DNA of 64,000 nt from Prochlorothrix hollandica PCC 9006 = CALU 1027. Lineage in GTDB: Bacteria > Cyanobacteriota > Cyanobacteriia > Prochlorotrichales > Prochlorotrichaceae. Numbering within the stretch: position 1 is the stretch's first letter; every line of letters begins with the position of its first letter. Below, piece after piece: positions 1-7,900 of the stretch. The notes under the pieces are model-generated. The model saw only the letters and a list, made by a program, of their open reading frames with translations, did not search any database and was not told the origin of the DNA. Both the position numbers and the translations under genes were made by a program. The stretch covers positions 949,689-1,013,688 of the forward strand of contig NZ_KB235933.1 in NCBI RefSeq assembly GCF_000332315.1, given 5' to 3'.

Positions 1-745
1 GGGCCGAAGTACCGGTGACTTCCACTAGGATTCGCTGGGTTTCTCCCGTAATATAGCTTAAGTCAGCCACATTAACCAGGGGTGGAATGCATAAAATGGC
101 TCCCGCCCCATCCCGCAGGACAGGCAGCAGATCTGGGGTCGGTAGAGGTTGTCCTGGGGGGAAGGTTTGGGCCTGTTCCGTCAGGATTTCTGCGGCGGTG
201 CGGGGCCGATCGTGGTCCAGGGTCATCAACTGCACCTGATCTCCCGGCACTAAGCCATAGACTAAATCACCTTGGACTTGATCCAAATCATAGAAACCCA
301 GGGCTAGCTTTTGCCGGTGTCGCCCATGGGTTTGGGTCACCTTGTCCCGGAACTGGAGCAAGGCTTCTAGCCCCTCTGCCCCTAAGCCAGGGGTTTCCAC
401 CACCAAGGCGGCAATGTGGGGACGTAGGGGGGGAGATTGGGGCAATACCTGAATCGATCGGCCAGACGGAGGGAGGGGGTCGGGGTGCGATCGAGGTTGG
501 CCATTAGCTTGGCCGTTAGCTTGGCCATTAGCTTGGCCGTTAGCTTGGCTATTATAAATATTCAGGGCACGGGCAAACCCTTCAGGGGCCAGCAAGTCCG
601 GACGATCGGCGGTTACCTCCACCTCTAAGCTATGGCCCACCAGGGTGGCATCTAAACCATAGTCAAAGGCTTGTTGCACCAGTTGCTGGGGGCTAGCGGT
701 GGTCAGGCGACTGAGATAGGCCAGGGGAAAGGTGGCGGTGGGCAT
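1..745 (-). CDS. Archaeal/eukaryal-type phenylalanyl-tRNA synthetase beta chain, N-terminal part (runs off window)
   Basis: The minus strand is open from an ATG at 745 to the window edge (248 residues seen, 3' part missing). The translation carries the landmarks of the archaeal PheT N-terminal half. These are a TADRPDLLAPEGFARAL block (about 45-61), a GRHRQKLALGFYDLD block (the archaeal GRDRKKVAIGIHD signature), and IPPLVN followed by GETQRILVEVTGT just before the edge. Bacterial PheT of cyanobacteria (about 810 aa, with a tRNA-binding EMAP domain) has a different architecture. A four-fold GQAN repeat (12-bp DNA units, about 500-550) sits in the linker after the RPDLL block. It would be the editing/structural chain of an alpha2-beta2 PheRS, or a paralogue with another role. 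No PheS is visible. The family call is firm; the function is open. Confidence 0.8.
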   Translation of the reverse strand, partial: MPTATFPLAYLSRLTTASPQQLVQQAFDYGLDATLVGHSLEVEVTADRPDLLAPEGFARALNIYNSQANGQANGQANGQANGQPRSHPDPLPPSGRSIQVLPQSPPLRPHIAALVVETPGLGAEGLEALLQFRDKVTQTHGRHRQKLALGFYDLDQVQGDLVYGLVPGDQVQLMTLDHDRPRTAAEILTEQAQTFPPGQPLPTPDLLPVLRDGAGAILCIPPLVNVADLSYITGETQRILVEVTGTSA

Positions 746-1133
746 GGGGGGATTGTAGAGGGGGGCAGGAGGAAAATTACGGTGTTTCCCATCATAAGTT
801 ACAAAACCTGATTGAAACCTTTATGAATATGTCCGAGTCGGTGGGATCCGCTAAGGTATTTAATAAAGTGGGACATCATACGGAAACGTGGGTGTTGGGA
901 AACCATGGGATGAATTCGGGCTGAAAACCCGATACCCTCATTCGGTTTCACCTTGGGATTGACCAACGCCGAAACGTGGGACATGGGACAAACCCATCAC
1001 GGTCTCGATTCCCTCTCGCTTCACGATCGGGGTGAGGGCTTGGGTCAAGGCCATTGACGTGTTTTATCCCCTCTTGCTGCGTCTCACTCTTCTCCTCGAC
1101 TGAATTCACTAACCCTATACACCCTTTAAATCC
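746..1133. other. Gene-free stretch between divergent genes
   Basis: About 390 bp separating the minus-strand PheT-like gene from the plus-strand gene at 1134. It should hold both promoters. A 61-codon minus-strand ORF here has no recognisable features. I see no dispersed repeat. Confidence 0.5.
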
Positions 1134-2024
1134 ATGACTGAATCCATTAACGAACTCGTCGATAAACTACCCCAACGCAACATTACCACCATGGCCCTAG
1201 AAGCCTTGGATTTTGTGATACCGGGGGAATGGGACAACACTATTGGCTGGAATAATACCATTACGGTGCTGACCGGTGCCCAGGGCCGCGATGCCATGGC
1301 CATTAGTGCTAAAGCCATGGAAATCTATGCTAACGAACGCAATGGCTATCAAACCGCCATGTGGTTATATGAAAGTCTCGACAATGCTGATACAGCCCTG
1401 GGGGTGGCGGCCCTGGCGGATAAGGTGGGGGGTCGGATTCCCCTGTTTGGTGGTTTGATCGATCGTCTCACCCCCAAGGCAGATACGGTTCAGTCCTTGG
1501 ATTTAGCCCTGAAAATTGCTGTAGAAGTCATTGCCTACTGCAAAATAAACGGACTGGCGGAGGCTAGCATTGGTAGCTTTACGAATGCTCTGCGCACTGA
1601 ATATAGTGGACCGTCTTTGATCCGGGCTGCTGCTTTGGTCTGCTTTGATGGTTTAGTGCCCCTGGGACCTGATTTCCTTGATGTCATCACCCGCAATTTA
1701 AATACCTTAGATACGGGTCATCTGAGCAATAATGGTGTTTTCAAAACCGTGAGCCGTGTTATTCCGGGGGGAGGCGTTGACGATAAGTTGAATTTTATTT
1801 CCAATAGTGTGACTGGTGTGCGGGGGTGGATGAGTAATTTGATTACCAGTCGGGGATTGAGTCCCCAAAAGGTCACCGGTAATCTGCAAAAGTTCGTTGA
1901 CATCAGTGATGATAAGTTGGACTACTTGGCCGCTTTTCTGGACATGAGTACTAATTATTTTGAACACACAGGAACCCAAAGCGTGGCCCGCCACTTAATC
2001 CTCCGTGCCCAACGGGAACTTTAA
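1134..2024 (+). CDS. Conserved hypothetical protein, 296 aa
   Basis: ATG start at 1134; 296 aa. Soluble, mixed alpha-helical sequence without signal peptide or obvious membrane segment, apart from a mildly hydrophobic Gly-rich stretch (VGGRIPLFGGLIDRL, about 97-111). Composition and codon use match the core genes around it. I do not recognise a named domain. It looks like a full-length cyanobacterial conserved hypothetical, followed directly by a repeat cluster. Confidence 0.75.
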   Translation: MTESINELVDKLPQRNITTMALEALDFVIPGEWDNTIGWNNTITVLTGAQGRDAMAISAKAMEIYANERNGYQTAMWLYESLDNADTALGVAALADKVGGRIPLFGGLIDRLTPKADTVQSLDLALKIAVEVIAYCKINGLAEASIGSFTNALRTEYSGPSLIRAAALVCFDGLVPLGPDFLDVITRNLNTLDTGHLSNNGVFKTVSRVIPGGGVDDKLNFISNSVTGVRGWMSNLITSRGLSPQKVTGNLQKFVDISDDKLDYLAAFLDMSTNYFEHTGTQSVARHLILRAQREL

Positions 2025-2061
2025 AGGGTCGGTTCTCACGTTTGCCCATTCTTAGTCAGAA

Positions 2062-2218
2062 CTTCAGTCGCTACTACAAACCAGAGCGACTGAAGTCGCT
2101 ATTACAAACCATGAACTTGAGCAGTTCCTCCTCGTTCGTAGTAACGACTTCAGTCGTTGCCCTCCAGAGAGCGACTAAAGTCGCTACTACAAACCAGAGC
2201 GACTTCAGTCGCTACTAG
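2062..2218. repeat. Cluster of short palindromic repeats (GAGCGACTGAAGTCGCTACTACAAACC type)
   Basis: At least four degenerate copies of a roughly 27-bp unit whose core AGCGACTGAAGTCGCT is nearly self-complementary, some copies inverted. A remnant (GGACTGAAGTCG) lies at 30847, directly next to family A copy A2. No coding potential. Confidence 0.8.
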
Positions 2219-2241
2219 GGTGGCTAAGGTTAGCCTGAGGA

Positions 2242-2536
2242 GTAACTATTCAGGGGGGGAAGAAGTTAATAGGGTTTCAGCCCGACGATCGCCGGTCAGG
2301 ACCGTCTCAAAGGGCTTCAGTTTCCTGGGGAACCCTCGACCTCGGGTAGGGTTCTTGCCCCCGTGCCGACCCTCTTGGCGACCCTCTTGGCGACCCACAG
2401 CCGGGGCAACCACGGGGGGATTGCCCCTACCAAAATCGGGGAATCTGCCAAGGTGAAATAGACCCTCTCAAATCGCCTCAGGTCTGTTTTCTGAAGCCTG
2501 AAACCCTCATTCTCCCGTGACCCCCTGAATAATTAC
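2242..2536. mobile_element. Family A miniature element, copy A1
   Basis: About 295 bp with inverted termini GTAACTATTCAGG / CCTGAATAATTAC. It is flanked on both sides by the same 9-bp direct repeat GCCTGAGGA (2233-2241 and 2537-2545), which marks it as an insertion with target duplication. The interior carries the family hallmarks (an ACCCTCTTGGCGACC block, GATTGCCCCTACC). It encodes no protein. The termini match the IS end at 63239. Confidence 0.85.
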
Positions 2537-2566
2537 GCCTGAGGACATGAACCTTCCTGTGAAGCT

Positions 2567-3211
2567 GTGGATAATGATACTTTTCAACAATTAGTAACCC
2601 TGTCCCAAACCACGATCGGGGAACCTTTTCCCATTTTTATGGGATTCATTGGTTTTTTATGGTTACTGAACCTGATTAATATCGGTATTACCCATGGAGC
2701 CTTAAAACGCCATGGCATTTTACCCCGCAGTCGCGAGGGATTGGTGGGGATTCTGTTTGCTCCCTGTCTCCATGGCAGTTGGCAGCATCTGCGCAATAAT
2801 ACCTGGCCCTTGCTCCTGTTAGGGACCTTTGTGATGGTGCAGGTGGGTAATTATTTTTATGGGGTGACCTTAACGATTTGGGCGATCGGGGGCATAGGGG
2901 TTTGGATCTTTGGCCAGGATGGGGTGCATTTAGGCGCTAGTAGCTTAATTTGGGGCTACTGTGGCTTTATTCTGCTCCATGCCCTATTTTCCCCCACGGT
3001 GCTGTCGGTGCTGTTGGCGGCGATCGTGGTTCTTAGCTATGGGGGGATGATTGCCGCCGGGGTGACCCTCCAGCCCCAGGAGCAGCGTGTTTCTTGGCAG
3101 AGCCATCAGTTTGGGTTTGCGGGGGGATGGCTGGCGGCGCGATATAGTGCCGAAATTCAACAGGGACTAGGACGGGTGCTGGACTCCCTCGGTCAACTCC
3201 TGGGGTTCTAG
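2567..3211 (+). CDS. Rhomboid-family intramembrane serine protease (putative)
   Basis: 214 aa from a GTG start; the next in-frame ATG is about 25 codons in. Several transmembrane segments. Rhomboid landmarks are present: an N-terminal LHGSWQHLRNN block (family HxxHxxxN region), a catalytic-Ser candidate in LGASSLIWGYCG (GxSxxxxG), and a His candidate in the last helix (SHQFGFAGGW). These predict a Ser-His dyad cleaving membrane proteins within the plane of the membrane. The substrate is unknown. The gene is monocistronic, between family A copy A1 and a 17-bp tandem array. Confidence 0.8.
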   Translation: MDNDTFQQLVTLSQTTIGEPFPIFMGFIGFLWLLNLINIGITHGALKRHGILPRSREGLVGILFAPCLHGSWQHLRNNTWPLLLLGTFVMVQVGNYFYGVTLTIWAIGGIGVWIFGQDGVHLGASSLIWGYCGFILLHALFSPTVLSVLLAAIVVLSYGGMIAAGVTLQPQEQRVSWQSHQFGFAGGWLAARYSAEIQQGLGRVLDSLGQLLGF

Positions 3212-3240
3212 GTCGTGATTCCTGAGGGAACTCCACTCTT

Positions 3241-3325
3241 TTATTTCGCCAAGATCCTTATTTCGCCAAGATCCTCATTTTACCAAGATCCTCATTTTAC
3301 CAAGATCCTTATTTTGCCAAGATCT
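3241..3325. repeat. 17-bp tandem repeat, five copies
   Basis: Five consecutive TTATTT(C/G)GCCAAGATCC-type units. The last supplies the final codons and stop of the decayed mannosyltransferase gene on the minus strand. The 17-bp unit is not a multiple of three, as expected for an array arising outside coding sequence. Confidence 0.9.
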
Positions 3326-4188
3326 TCCTCGCTGGCGTGACCTTTGATCCTTCAGCTTGGCTTAGAAAACGATCGAACTGCCGCAACGTCACAATCACCA
3401 CCCCAGTCATCACTAACGACAACACCCCCATGGAAACCATCCGCTGATCCAAGAGAAAGATCATGTAGGTGAATAACGAGGTGTAGATGACCAGAATCGG
3501 CAGATACCAATGGCGGGGAAAGTAGAAAAAGAAAATGATAGACAGCACATCTGCGGTATAGAAATAGCGTTCATGCATCTTCGGTAAACAGTAGGGCATC
3601 AGCAAACAGGAGAGGAACGATAGTTGAATCAAGAGATCGGGATTCAAGGGGGCGGAACTGCGATAGACCCGCAGGATCAAGAGTCCCAGAACCACCAGGG
3701 TAAACCCCAACCCCAGGGGCAGCAACGTATAGGGAAAAGGGACACCAGGCCACCACGGCAGTACACCATTGGGCGAGGCGGGGTCCATGGCTTTGGTCAA
3801 CCCAGCGGTACACCACCAGGAGGGCTGCTAAAAAGCCCCCATTATTGATGACCGTGCCCACCACTTCAAAGGGGAGATGGGTGCTAGCCATGGCCAGGTG
3901 AATCAGCAGGGGCAGCAGGGGGAAAAAGGCCAGACGGGGATCCAACTGATCCGTATCGGAATAGCCGGAGGTGACAATGGCTTGGTAGAGATGACTATCC
4001 CAGGCGGAGAACACCCCCCAGCCCCATTGGGCGGCGATGCCCCCAGGGGGTTCCGGTAAACGGGGGGCAATGACCAACAGGCCCAGGAGAATCAGGGCGC
4101 GACTGCTGAGCCACATGGCCAGGGGAAAGGTGAGGCGGGGATGGGATCCCCAGGAGTCTAAGACGGGCAGCGCGGGTTTAAAGGTCAT
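3309..4188 (-). pseudogene. Decayed PIG-V/GPI-mannosyltransferase-like membrane protein
   Basis: Two overlapping minus-strand frames form one broken gene. The frame from ATG 4188 encodes the N-terminal half (MWLSSRALILLG, WDSHLYQAIVTSGYSD, AFFPLLPLLIHL, AWCPFSLY), typical of bacterial PIG-V-like mannosyltransferases. The second frame (3309 to about 3800) encodes the C-terminal part (LPKMHERYFYTADVLSI, then helices). Together they give about 290 residues, clearly shorter than the 400-plus usual for the family, and the middle is absent. The junction is out of frame near 3720-3760, consistent with an internal deletion. The start overlaps the upstream adaptor stop as ATGA, so the pair was an operon. 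The product is probably non-functional. Confidence 0.75.
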
Positions 4189-5516
4189 GGATCTGGGGTA
4201 ATCTGCACGCGATCGCCGTCCTTCAGATAACCCGCCCCTTCAACGACTACCTGATCGCCGGGGTTGAGACCCTGGAGAATTTCCATGCGGGCCTGGGTGG
4301 GATCGGCGCTATCCATCACCTGGCCGACGGTGACGACTTGCAGGGCCACCTGATCTGAACCCAACCACCGGTAAACCCCGTTGCTGCCATCGGGCTGGGT
4401 TAACACTGCCGCTGCTGGTACCGTGAGGCCCGTTTGGTTCGACAGCACCACCGCTGCTTGCAAAAACATACCGGGGCGCAATTTGCTACTGGGGGGGAGA
4501 TTGACCTTGATGCGGGCTTGGCGGGTGGCGGGATCCACCAGGGGCGCGATCGATGCCACGCTGCCCTGGAGTTGAAGGCTGGGGTCACTGTCGGAGCGAA
4601 TGTTTACCCTGGCTCCCACTTTAACTTGGGGCAGTTGGGTTTCCGGGAGGGAGATTTCCAGTTCCAGTAACCCATCCCGAATCACGGAAAAGAGGGGATC
4701 GCGATCGGAGGCTAAATTCCCCACCCTGGCAAAACGCTCGGCTACAATGCCTGCGGTGGGAGCCTTAACCTGAGTGCGATTCAGGGTAATGGTGAGCTGA
4801 TTTAACTGGGCCTGTTGACTTTGCACCTCTGCCTGGGCACTGGTGATGTTGGCCTGGGCCAGTCGCACCGATTCCTGGGCGGTCAGTACTGTGGTCGATC
4901 GGGTTTCCAGTTCCTGGGCACTGATGGCCCCATCTGCGGCTAAAGCTTGGAACCGTTGCAGATTGCTTTGGGCTTCCTTTAAGGTGGCTTGGGCTTGGGC
5001 TAAGCTGGCCTGTTGTTGTCGCACCCTCGCTTGGGCCGAGGCCAGTTGGGCTTTGCCCTGTTGGATCTGGGCCTGAATGGTGGTGCTATCCAATACCACC
5101 AGCACCTGGCCGGGGCTAATGGCATCCCCCTCATCCACCCGCACCTCTTGGATTTGCAGATTACTGGCCTGGGCCGCGATGGGTAGCAGATCCTGGGCCT
5201 GGACAGTCCCCGTGGTGTCCAGGCGGCGGCTAATGGCTTGGCTTTGGACAGGGGCTAAGGTCACCGCCTTGGCGGGTACCAGGGCTGGGGTCTCCGGTGC
5301 TGCTGCCGGTTCTCCTGGGCTTCCTCCCCGCCAGACCACGATGCCCCCAATCAGCAGGATCCCCCCCAGGGCGATCGCCCCCAAGCGCCATGTTTGGCCA
5401 GGGGACTGGGAGCTGGCAAACGGGGCTGGGGGGCTGGCTGGCTCAGCCTGGGCCAGGGGGGAACTGGGGTAACTAGGGGGGGAAGAGTCGGGGGCGTTGA
5501 CAAAATCCTGGGTCAC
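4185..5516 (-). CDS. RND/HlyD-type efflux periplasmic adaptor (membrane fusion protein)
   Basis: 443 aa. A Pro/Ser-rich N-terminus precedes one membrane anchor (LGAIALGGILLIGGIVVW, about 48-65). Then come a barrel-sandwich half (VRVDEGDAISPGQVLVVLD), a long Gln/Ala-rich coiled-coil hairpin (about 150-245), the second half-motif (VKAPTAGIVAERFARVGNL), and a beta-barrel/MP domain ending in LNPGDQVVVEGAGYLKDGD. This is the MFP subunit that links an inner-membrane RND pump to an outer-membrane channel. No pump gene is visible in the window. Four-base overlap with the decayed mannosyltransferase downstream. Confidence 0.9.
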   Translation of the reverse strand: MTQDFVNAPDSSPPSYPSSPLAQAEPASPPAPFASSQSPGQTWRLGAIALGGILLIGGIVVWRGGSPGEPAAAPETPALVPAKAVTLAPVQSQAISRRLDTTGTVQAQDLLPIAAQASNLQIQEVRVDEGDAISPGQVLVVLDSTTIQAQIQQGKAQLASAQARVRQQQASLAQAQATLKEAQSNLQRFQALAADGAISAQELETRSTTVLTAQESVRLAQANITSAQAEVQSQQAQLNQLTITLNRTQVKAPTAGIVAERFARVGNLASDRDPLFSVIRDGLLELEISLPETQLPQVKVGARVNIRSDSDPSLQLQGSVASIAPLVDPATRQARIKVNLPPSSKLRPGMFLQAAVVLSNQTGLTVPAAAVLTQPDGSNGVYRWLGSDQVALQVVTVGQVMDSADPTQARMEILQGLNPGDQVVVEGAGYLKDGDRVQITPDP

Positions 5517-5665
5517 GGTGATCTCTCAAAGGGGTAGACAAACAGATGGGTTTAGGGCTGGTTGACTGACAAAAGAAGGTCGCTCTACCCTTCGATCGGA
5601 GGGTAACTCCAGAGCTTGCCTGACCTTGTTGCATTTCTTCATCATTTCTTAAGTTTAATTATAGA

Positions 5666-5768
5666 TACAGCAATCCTAAATCAGTTGTAAGGATCTCGAT
5701 CGCTGAAACCCTTGGTGTGGTGTGCCCCCTCCGGGCGCACACCACACGACCCATTTCGGACTGCTGTA
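5666..5768. mobile_element. Family B miniature element, copy B1
   Basis: 103 bp beginning TACAGCAATCC and ending GGACTGCTGTA, an imperfect terminal inverted repeat bounded by TA. The centre is a strong hairpin built on GGTGTGGTGTGC / GCACACCACAC. Its last TA is the first TA of copy B2. TA-bounded ends suggest an IS630/Tc1-type mobiliser. Confidence 0.85.
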
Positions 5769-5869
5769 CAGCAATCCTAAATCAGTTGTAAGGATCTCGG
5801 TGGCTGAAACCTTTTGGATCGTGTGCCCCCTCCGGGCGTACACCACACGACCTATGTCGGACTGCTGTA
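5767..5869. mobile_element. Family B miniature element, copy B2
   Basis: Head-to-tail with B1 and sharing its terminal TA dinucleotide, so one copy appears to have inserted at the TA end of the other. It lies just upstream of the HAD gene and may alter its 5' region. Confidence 0.85.
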
Positions 5870-5898
5870 GTAATGGGAGGGTATAGGAGAGGGAACTC

Positions 5899-6513
5899 AT
5901 GCTATTGAACTTTGACTATGACGGGGTGATTGCCGACTCCTTGACGGCTTTGGTGGCCATTGCAGCCCAGGCCCAAGGGGAACTGGGGTTAGGGCGATCG
6001 CCCACTGCCGCCGACTTTGCCCAATTGGAAAACCTCACCTTTCCCGATCTGGCCCAGCATTTGGGAATTCCGGTCTCGGCGATCGACACCTATGTGCAGC
6101 GGGTTTTCCAGCTCCAACACGCCCTCCCCCCCCAACCCCTATTTGCGGGCATAGTCCCCATCCTGCACCACTTGGCCCAAGACCATACCTTGGTGGTGAT
6201 CACCTCCAGCCAGGGCACAGCGGTCACCGCCGCCTTGGCTCACCAGAGGCTAGGGACTGTGATGACGGCAGTGTTGGGGGGGAATCTGGGTCTGACGAAG
6301 GCCGATCGCATTGTCCAAGCCCAGATGTTAACCGGATTCGATTCCCAGGACACCTATATGATCGGCGATGCGGTCAGCGATGTGCGCCAGGGCAAGGCAG
6401 CGGGGGTTAAAACGGCGGCGGTGACCTGGGGCTTTCAGTCCCGGCAACGGTTAATAGCAGAACAACCGGATTGGATCTGCGATCGGCCCCAGGATTTATT
6501 GGCGTTGCTGTAA
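5899..6513 (+). CDS. HAD-superfamily phosphatase, phosphoglycolate-phosphatase-like
   Basis: 204 aa, ATG start. HAD motifs are complete: motif I DYDGV (nucleophile and acid Asp, residues about 6-8), motif II ITSS (about 100), motif III Lys in LTKADRI, and motif IV IGDAVSDV (about 155-162). A helical cap follows motif I. It fits the Gph/PGP subgroup, but the substrate cannot be assigned. Ends just before a partial family C repeat. Confidence 0.88.
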   Translation: MLLNFDYDGVIADSLTALVAIAAQAQGELGLGRSPTAADFAQLENLTFPDLAQHLGIPVSAIDTYVQRVFQLQHALPPQPLFAGIVPILHHLAQDHTLVVITSSQGTAVTAALAHQRLGTVMTAVLGGNLGLTKADRIVQAQMLTGFDSQDTYMIGDAVSDVRQGKAAGVKTAAVTWGFQSRQRLIAEQPDWICDRPQDLLALL

Positions 6514-6517
6514 TTTA

Positions 6518-6551
6518 GGGTTACCGCTTCAGCGGGACAAAATTAGCGGGG
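6518..6551. repeat. Partial family C repeat
   Basis: GGGTTACCGCTTCAGCGGGAC followed by AAAATTAGCGGGG matches one arm of the family C element. The rest is missing and merges into recombination debris of the TA island. Confidence 0.65.
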
Positions 6552-6605
6552 AAGCGGGGCGCACACACCCAAGAGGTCGTTGTGATCCGTCTCGGCTGTC
6601 CCTGA

Positions 6606-6688
6606 GCGGTTGAGGTCAAGGCCGATCGATCGCTGGTGTTGGGGTTTCATGGGCCGGGGGTGCGGCAATATCTGGAGTTTGCGATCGC
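6606..6688. repeat. Debris of the TA island: R-module tail plus S module
   Basis: 6606-6635 repeats the last 30 bp of the R module (GGTTGAGGTCAAGGCC then GATCGATCGC, as at 12730-12759). It is joined directly to an about 50-bp segment S (6639-6688, TTGGGGTTTCATGGGCC to GCGATCGC) that recurs at 10214-10263. No gene is intact here; it marks the left margin of the shuffled island. Confidence 0.8.
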
Positions 6689-6806
6689 CTAGGCTCCGTT
6701 CACCCCCATCAATCGCCGTATCCTGACCGAGATGACCCTGGTTTACTGCTATTCTCAGTGAAAGCTCAGAGCGGATAGCGATCAGTTTTTGAGGAGTGAA
6801 GCTGCT

Positions 6807-7745
6807 ATGGATACCCACAAAATTCCTGAGTCAGGGGTTTGGCCCGATCGCCTGCCCAGTAGCGAAGAACTGCCCCATACCGACGATACTCCCGTGGATA
6901 ACGAAGATCAGAACCTACTGCCCAACTGGCTGTTTGCTGCGCTGGAGGAGATGTGGATCGATCGGCGCGATTGGTATTTTGCGGTGGATATGGCGGTTTA
7001 TGACCGGGAAGGGCAACGTCGCCGCACGCCGACCATTATTCCCGATGGTTTTCTGGCGCTGGGTGTGCCGCGCTATCGCTATCCCGATCGGGGGCGGTTG
7101 AGTTATGTCATTTCCGAAGAAAGCGATGTGGTGCCAATTTTGGCTCTAGAGCATGTGTCCCATAAGTACGGGGGCGAGTACGATCGCAAGTTTGAGATCT
7201 ACGCCCAGTTGGGGGTGGTGTACTACGTCATCTACAACGGTCAGCGACGGCACAAGCGACGCAAGCAGCGCTATGCAGGGGGGGCGGTGCAGTATTCTGA
7301 ACTGGCAACGGGGACGAATGGCACAACGGGATCACCTGGAGCAACTGGAACAGCGGGAAGCAATGGAGCAGTGGGAAGCAATGGCAACACGGGATTGCAA
7401 CCCTTAACGGTTGATGCCCTAGAGGTGTATCGGCTGGAGGCGGGGGTCTACCGTCGCATTGCGGGGGATCCGGTGTGGATGCCGGAGGTCGGGCTAGGGA
7501 TTGGCTGTGTGCAGGGGGAATTGCAGGGGCGACAGCGGGAATGGTTGGCCTGGTTTAATGAGTTGGGGGTGGCCTATCCGTTAGTGCAGGAGCGGGCGGA
7601 GCAGGAACGACAGCGGGCGGAGCAGGAGCGACAGCGGGCGGAACAGGAGCGACAGAGGGCGGAACAGGAACGGCAAGCTCGGTTACGCCTGTTGGATCAG
7701 TTACGGCAAATGGGGATTGATTTGAGCCAATTTGAGGAGAATTAA
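6807..7745 (+). CDS. Uma2-family (DUF820) putative endonuclease with collagen-like insert
   Basis: ATG at 6807, preceded by GAGGAGTGAA as ribosome binding site; a non-ATG start 18 nt upstream is less likely. 312 aa. PD-(D/E)XK-like Uma2 core: WYFAVDMAVYD, PDGFLALGVPR, SYVISEESDVVPILALEHVS, and YAQLGVVYYVIYN (about 45-155). Between core and tail is a run of nine Gly-X-Y triplets (GTNGTTGSPGATGTAG onward, about 171-198). The tail is a charged heptad repeat (AEQERQR units, about 258-290) predicted as coiled coil, then LLDQLRQMGIDLSQFEEN. Uma2 proteins are abundant and often mobile in cyanobacteria. Nuclease activity is inferred. Confidence 0.85.
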   Translation: MDTHKIPESGVWPDRLPSSEELPHTDDTPVDNEDQNLLPNWLFAALEEMWIDRRDWYFAVDMAVYDREGQRRRTPTIIPDGFLALGVPRYRYPDRGRLSYVISEESDVVPILALEHVSHKYGGEYDRKFEIYAQLGVVYYVIYNGQRRHKRRKQRYAGGAVQYSELATGTNGTTGSPGATGTAGSNGAVGSNGNTGLQPLTVDALEVYRLEAGVYRRIAGDPVWMPEVGLGIGCVQGELQGRQREWLAWFNELGVAYPLVQERAEQERQRAEQERQRAEQERQRAEQERQARLRLLDQLRQMGIDLSQFEEN

Positions 7746-7751
7746 CCTCAG

Positions 7752-7783
7752 GGGAGTGCCTCATCCTGACTTGCGAGGCACTC
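7752..7783 (+). terminator. Hairpin after the Uma2 gene
   Basis: GAGTGCCTC and GAGGCACTC form a 9-bp perfect stem around a 12-nt loop, 7 nt after the Uma2 stop. No T-run follows, so termination is plausible but unproven. Confidence 0.45.
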
Positions 7784-7797
7784 GCGGGGGTTGGGGG

Positions 7798-7900
7798 GCG
7801 ATCGGGGGGTGTTAGGATGGGGAGGTGTTAGCGTTTATGTTTTGGGGAGTTGAGATGCAAAGGATACAGTTGCAGGTTGAGGTGAAGGACGATCGATCGC
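7798..7900 (+). repeat. R module, copy R0 (right half)
   Basis: Carries the block GCGATCGGGGGGTGTTAGG, then GGAGG, a GTTTATGTTTT spacer, an ATG and the leader codons, up to GATCGATCGC. Here the leader continues naturally into the antitoxin at 7855, which suggests this is the source arrangement. The left half (3' end of a DUF4926 gene) is absent. Confidence 0.85.

Noticed and set aside
437..628. LAISLAVSLA repeat protein
   Set aside because: Antisense reading of the GQAN tandem repeat in the PheT-like gene.
799..984. 61-codon minus-strand ORF
   Set aside because: No family resemblance or ribosome binding site; probably part of a promoter region.
2157..2456. 99-codon plus-strand ORF
   Set aside because: Covers the interior of family A copy A1; similar frames appear in other A copies with different stops.
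5676..5900. 74-codon minus-strand ORF
   Set aside because: Lies wholly inside the two family B elements; the reading merely follows the repeat.
7153..7407. Plus-strand ORF containing the coiled-coil-like reading in the +1 frame of Uma2
   Set aside because: Its 5' part is meaningless and it overlaps a well-supported gene; kept only as an observation about the tract.
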